Assembly: GCF_937888285.1 (NCBI RefSeq)
Contig: NZ_CALART010000107.1
Coordinates: 5,545 to 69,544, forward strand
DNA from: an uncultured Aquimonas sp.
GTDB lineage: Bacteria; Pseudomonadota; Gammaproteobacteria; Xanthomonadales; Xanthomonadaceae
Reading direction: 5' to 3'
DNA: 64,000 bases
The translations under genes were made by a program, and so were the position numbers. Shown here in pieces: positions 63,673 through 64,000 of this stretch (within the stretch, counting starts at the first letter, position 1; the number at the start of each line of letters is the position of its first letter). A model generated the notes under the pieces. The model ran no database searches. It worked only from the letters and a program-made list of their open reading frames with translations, and was not told the origin of the DNA.

Positions 63673-64000
63673 ATGAGTGAACATTCTCTACCCGCGTACT
63701 GGACCACGGTCGGATCGGACGTCATCCGCGATGGCATGTTTGCCGAGCTGTGGCGCGAGGCGAATCCGGCTCCTGTGCTCGTCGCCGAGGCCTTCTGGTC
63801 GGACGCGAGCGCCGAGTTCACCGTGGCGTTTTTCGAGGGCCCTCTGCCTATCTCCGTGGTCGAGCGGTTTCTGTCAGAGGCGCGCGCAACGCTTCCTCCA
63901 ACCGTGGCGCCGTTGGAGAGCAACCGCGTTACCGGATTCGGCAGGCCGTGTCTTGCCACCCAGTTCCCTTGGACCCGCTCATCCCGGATTTGTGTAAGTC
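63673..64000 (+). CDS. Unknown protein, 5' part of a gene running off the window
   Basis: ATG 63673 opens a frame with no stop to the end of the window, at least 109 residues (MSEHSLPAYWTTVGSDVIRD). The visible part is acidic, with alternating charged and hydrophobic segments (LWREANPAPVLVAEAFWSD) and no signal peptide. I do not recognise a family. It lies 116 bases from the divergent NYN gene. Confidence 0.6.
   Translation, partial: MSEHSLPAYWTTVGSDVIRDGMFAELWREANPAPVLVAEAFWSDASAEFTVAFFEGPLPISVVERFLSEARATLPPTVAPLESNRVTGFGRPCLATQFPWTRSSRICVS

Overview
The window is GC-rich, densely coded Gammaproteobacterial DNA. It most likely comes from the order Lysobacterales (Xanthomonadales). The evidence is a xanthomonadin/aryl-polyene type pigment locus with a XanB2-like chorismatase, an adjacent rpmB-rpmG pair, a hemX-hemY pair, secreted proteins ending in an F-x-[ND]-G-F-E tag, and very many short palindromic intergenic repeats. 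No rRNA, tRNA, CRISPR array, prophage or transposase gene was found. Family and genus cannot be fixed from the sequence alone.

Layout. 1-6.5 kb: the 3' end of an unknown gene, a tandem array of ~168-204 bp hairpin repeats, a small membrane protein, a large secreted BNR-propeller protein and a membrane-anchored unknown. 6.5-14.4 kb: two alpha/beta hydrolases, a nitronate monooxygenase-like enzyme, a PlsC acyltransferase, a TPR/sulfotransferase-like protein, a 4'-phosphopantetheinyl transferase, and rpmB-rpmG with a clear promoter and terminator. 14.4-24.2 kb: secreted proteins, including two metzincin-type proteases (one with a frame-breaking G11 tract in its signal peptide), and hemX-hemY. 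24.2-41.7 kb: glyoxalase and SDR enzymes, an ABC exporter with an AttH/CrtC-like lipoprotein, an alcohol dehydrogenase, a Yip1-MacA-MacB type efflux operon, and a LytS/LytTR two-component pair.

42.3-57.6 kb is the main functional unit, an aryl polyene/xanthomonadin-type pigment cluster. A leftward pair (chorismatase and a halogenase-like flavoprotein) diverges from a rightward, largely overlapping operon: ACP, COG4648-like membrane protein, hotdog dehydratase, LpxL-like acyltransferase, LolA-like carrier, MMPL exporter, second dehydratase. FabG and a TPR protein follow. A second leftward operon holds the ketosynthase, chain-length factor, GT2 and a second halogenase-like flavoprotein. The expected chemistry is as follows: the chorismatase makes the hydroxybenzoate starter; KS/CLF, FabG and the dehydratases extend it on the ACP; the GT2 and acyltransferase attach it to a lipid; LolA-like and MMPL proteins move it to the outer membrane; flavoproteins may halogenate or hydroxylate it. 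The PPTase at 13 kb could activate the ACP. No starter ligase is present. 57.6-64 kb holds a DUF218 protein, an aldo/keto reductase, a DUF4345 protein, rsgA, an NYN-LOTUS protein and the start of an unknown gene.

The most unusual content is non-coding. An element of about 280 bp occurs three times (7.47, 50.64 and 52.74 kb). Its stem-loops differ between copies by compensatory base pairs, so it appears to be a structured element kept by selection. Two copies in inverted orientation bracket fabG and the TPR gene inside the pigment cluster. Several other palindromic repeat families fill almost every gap.
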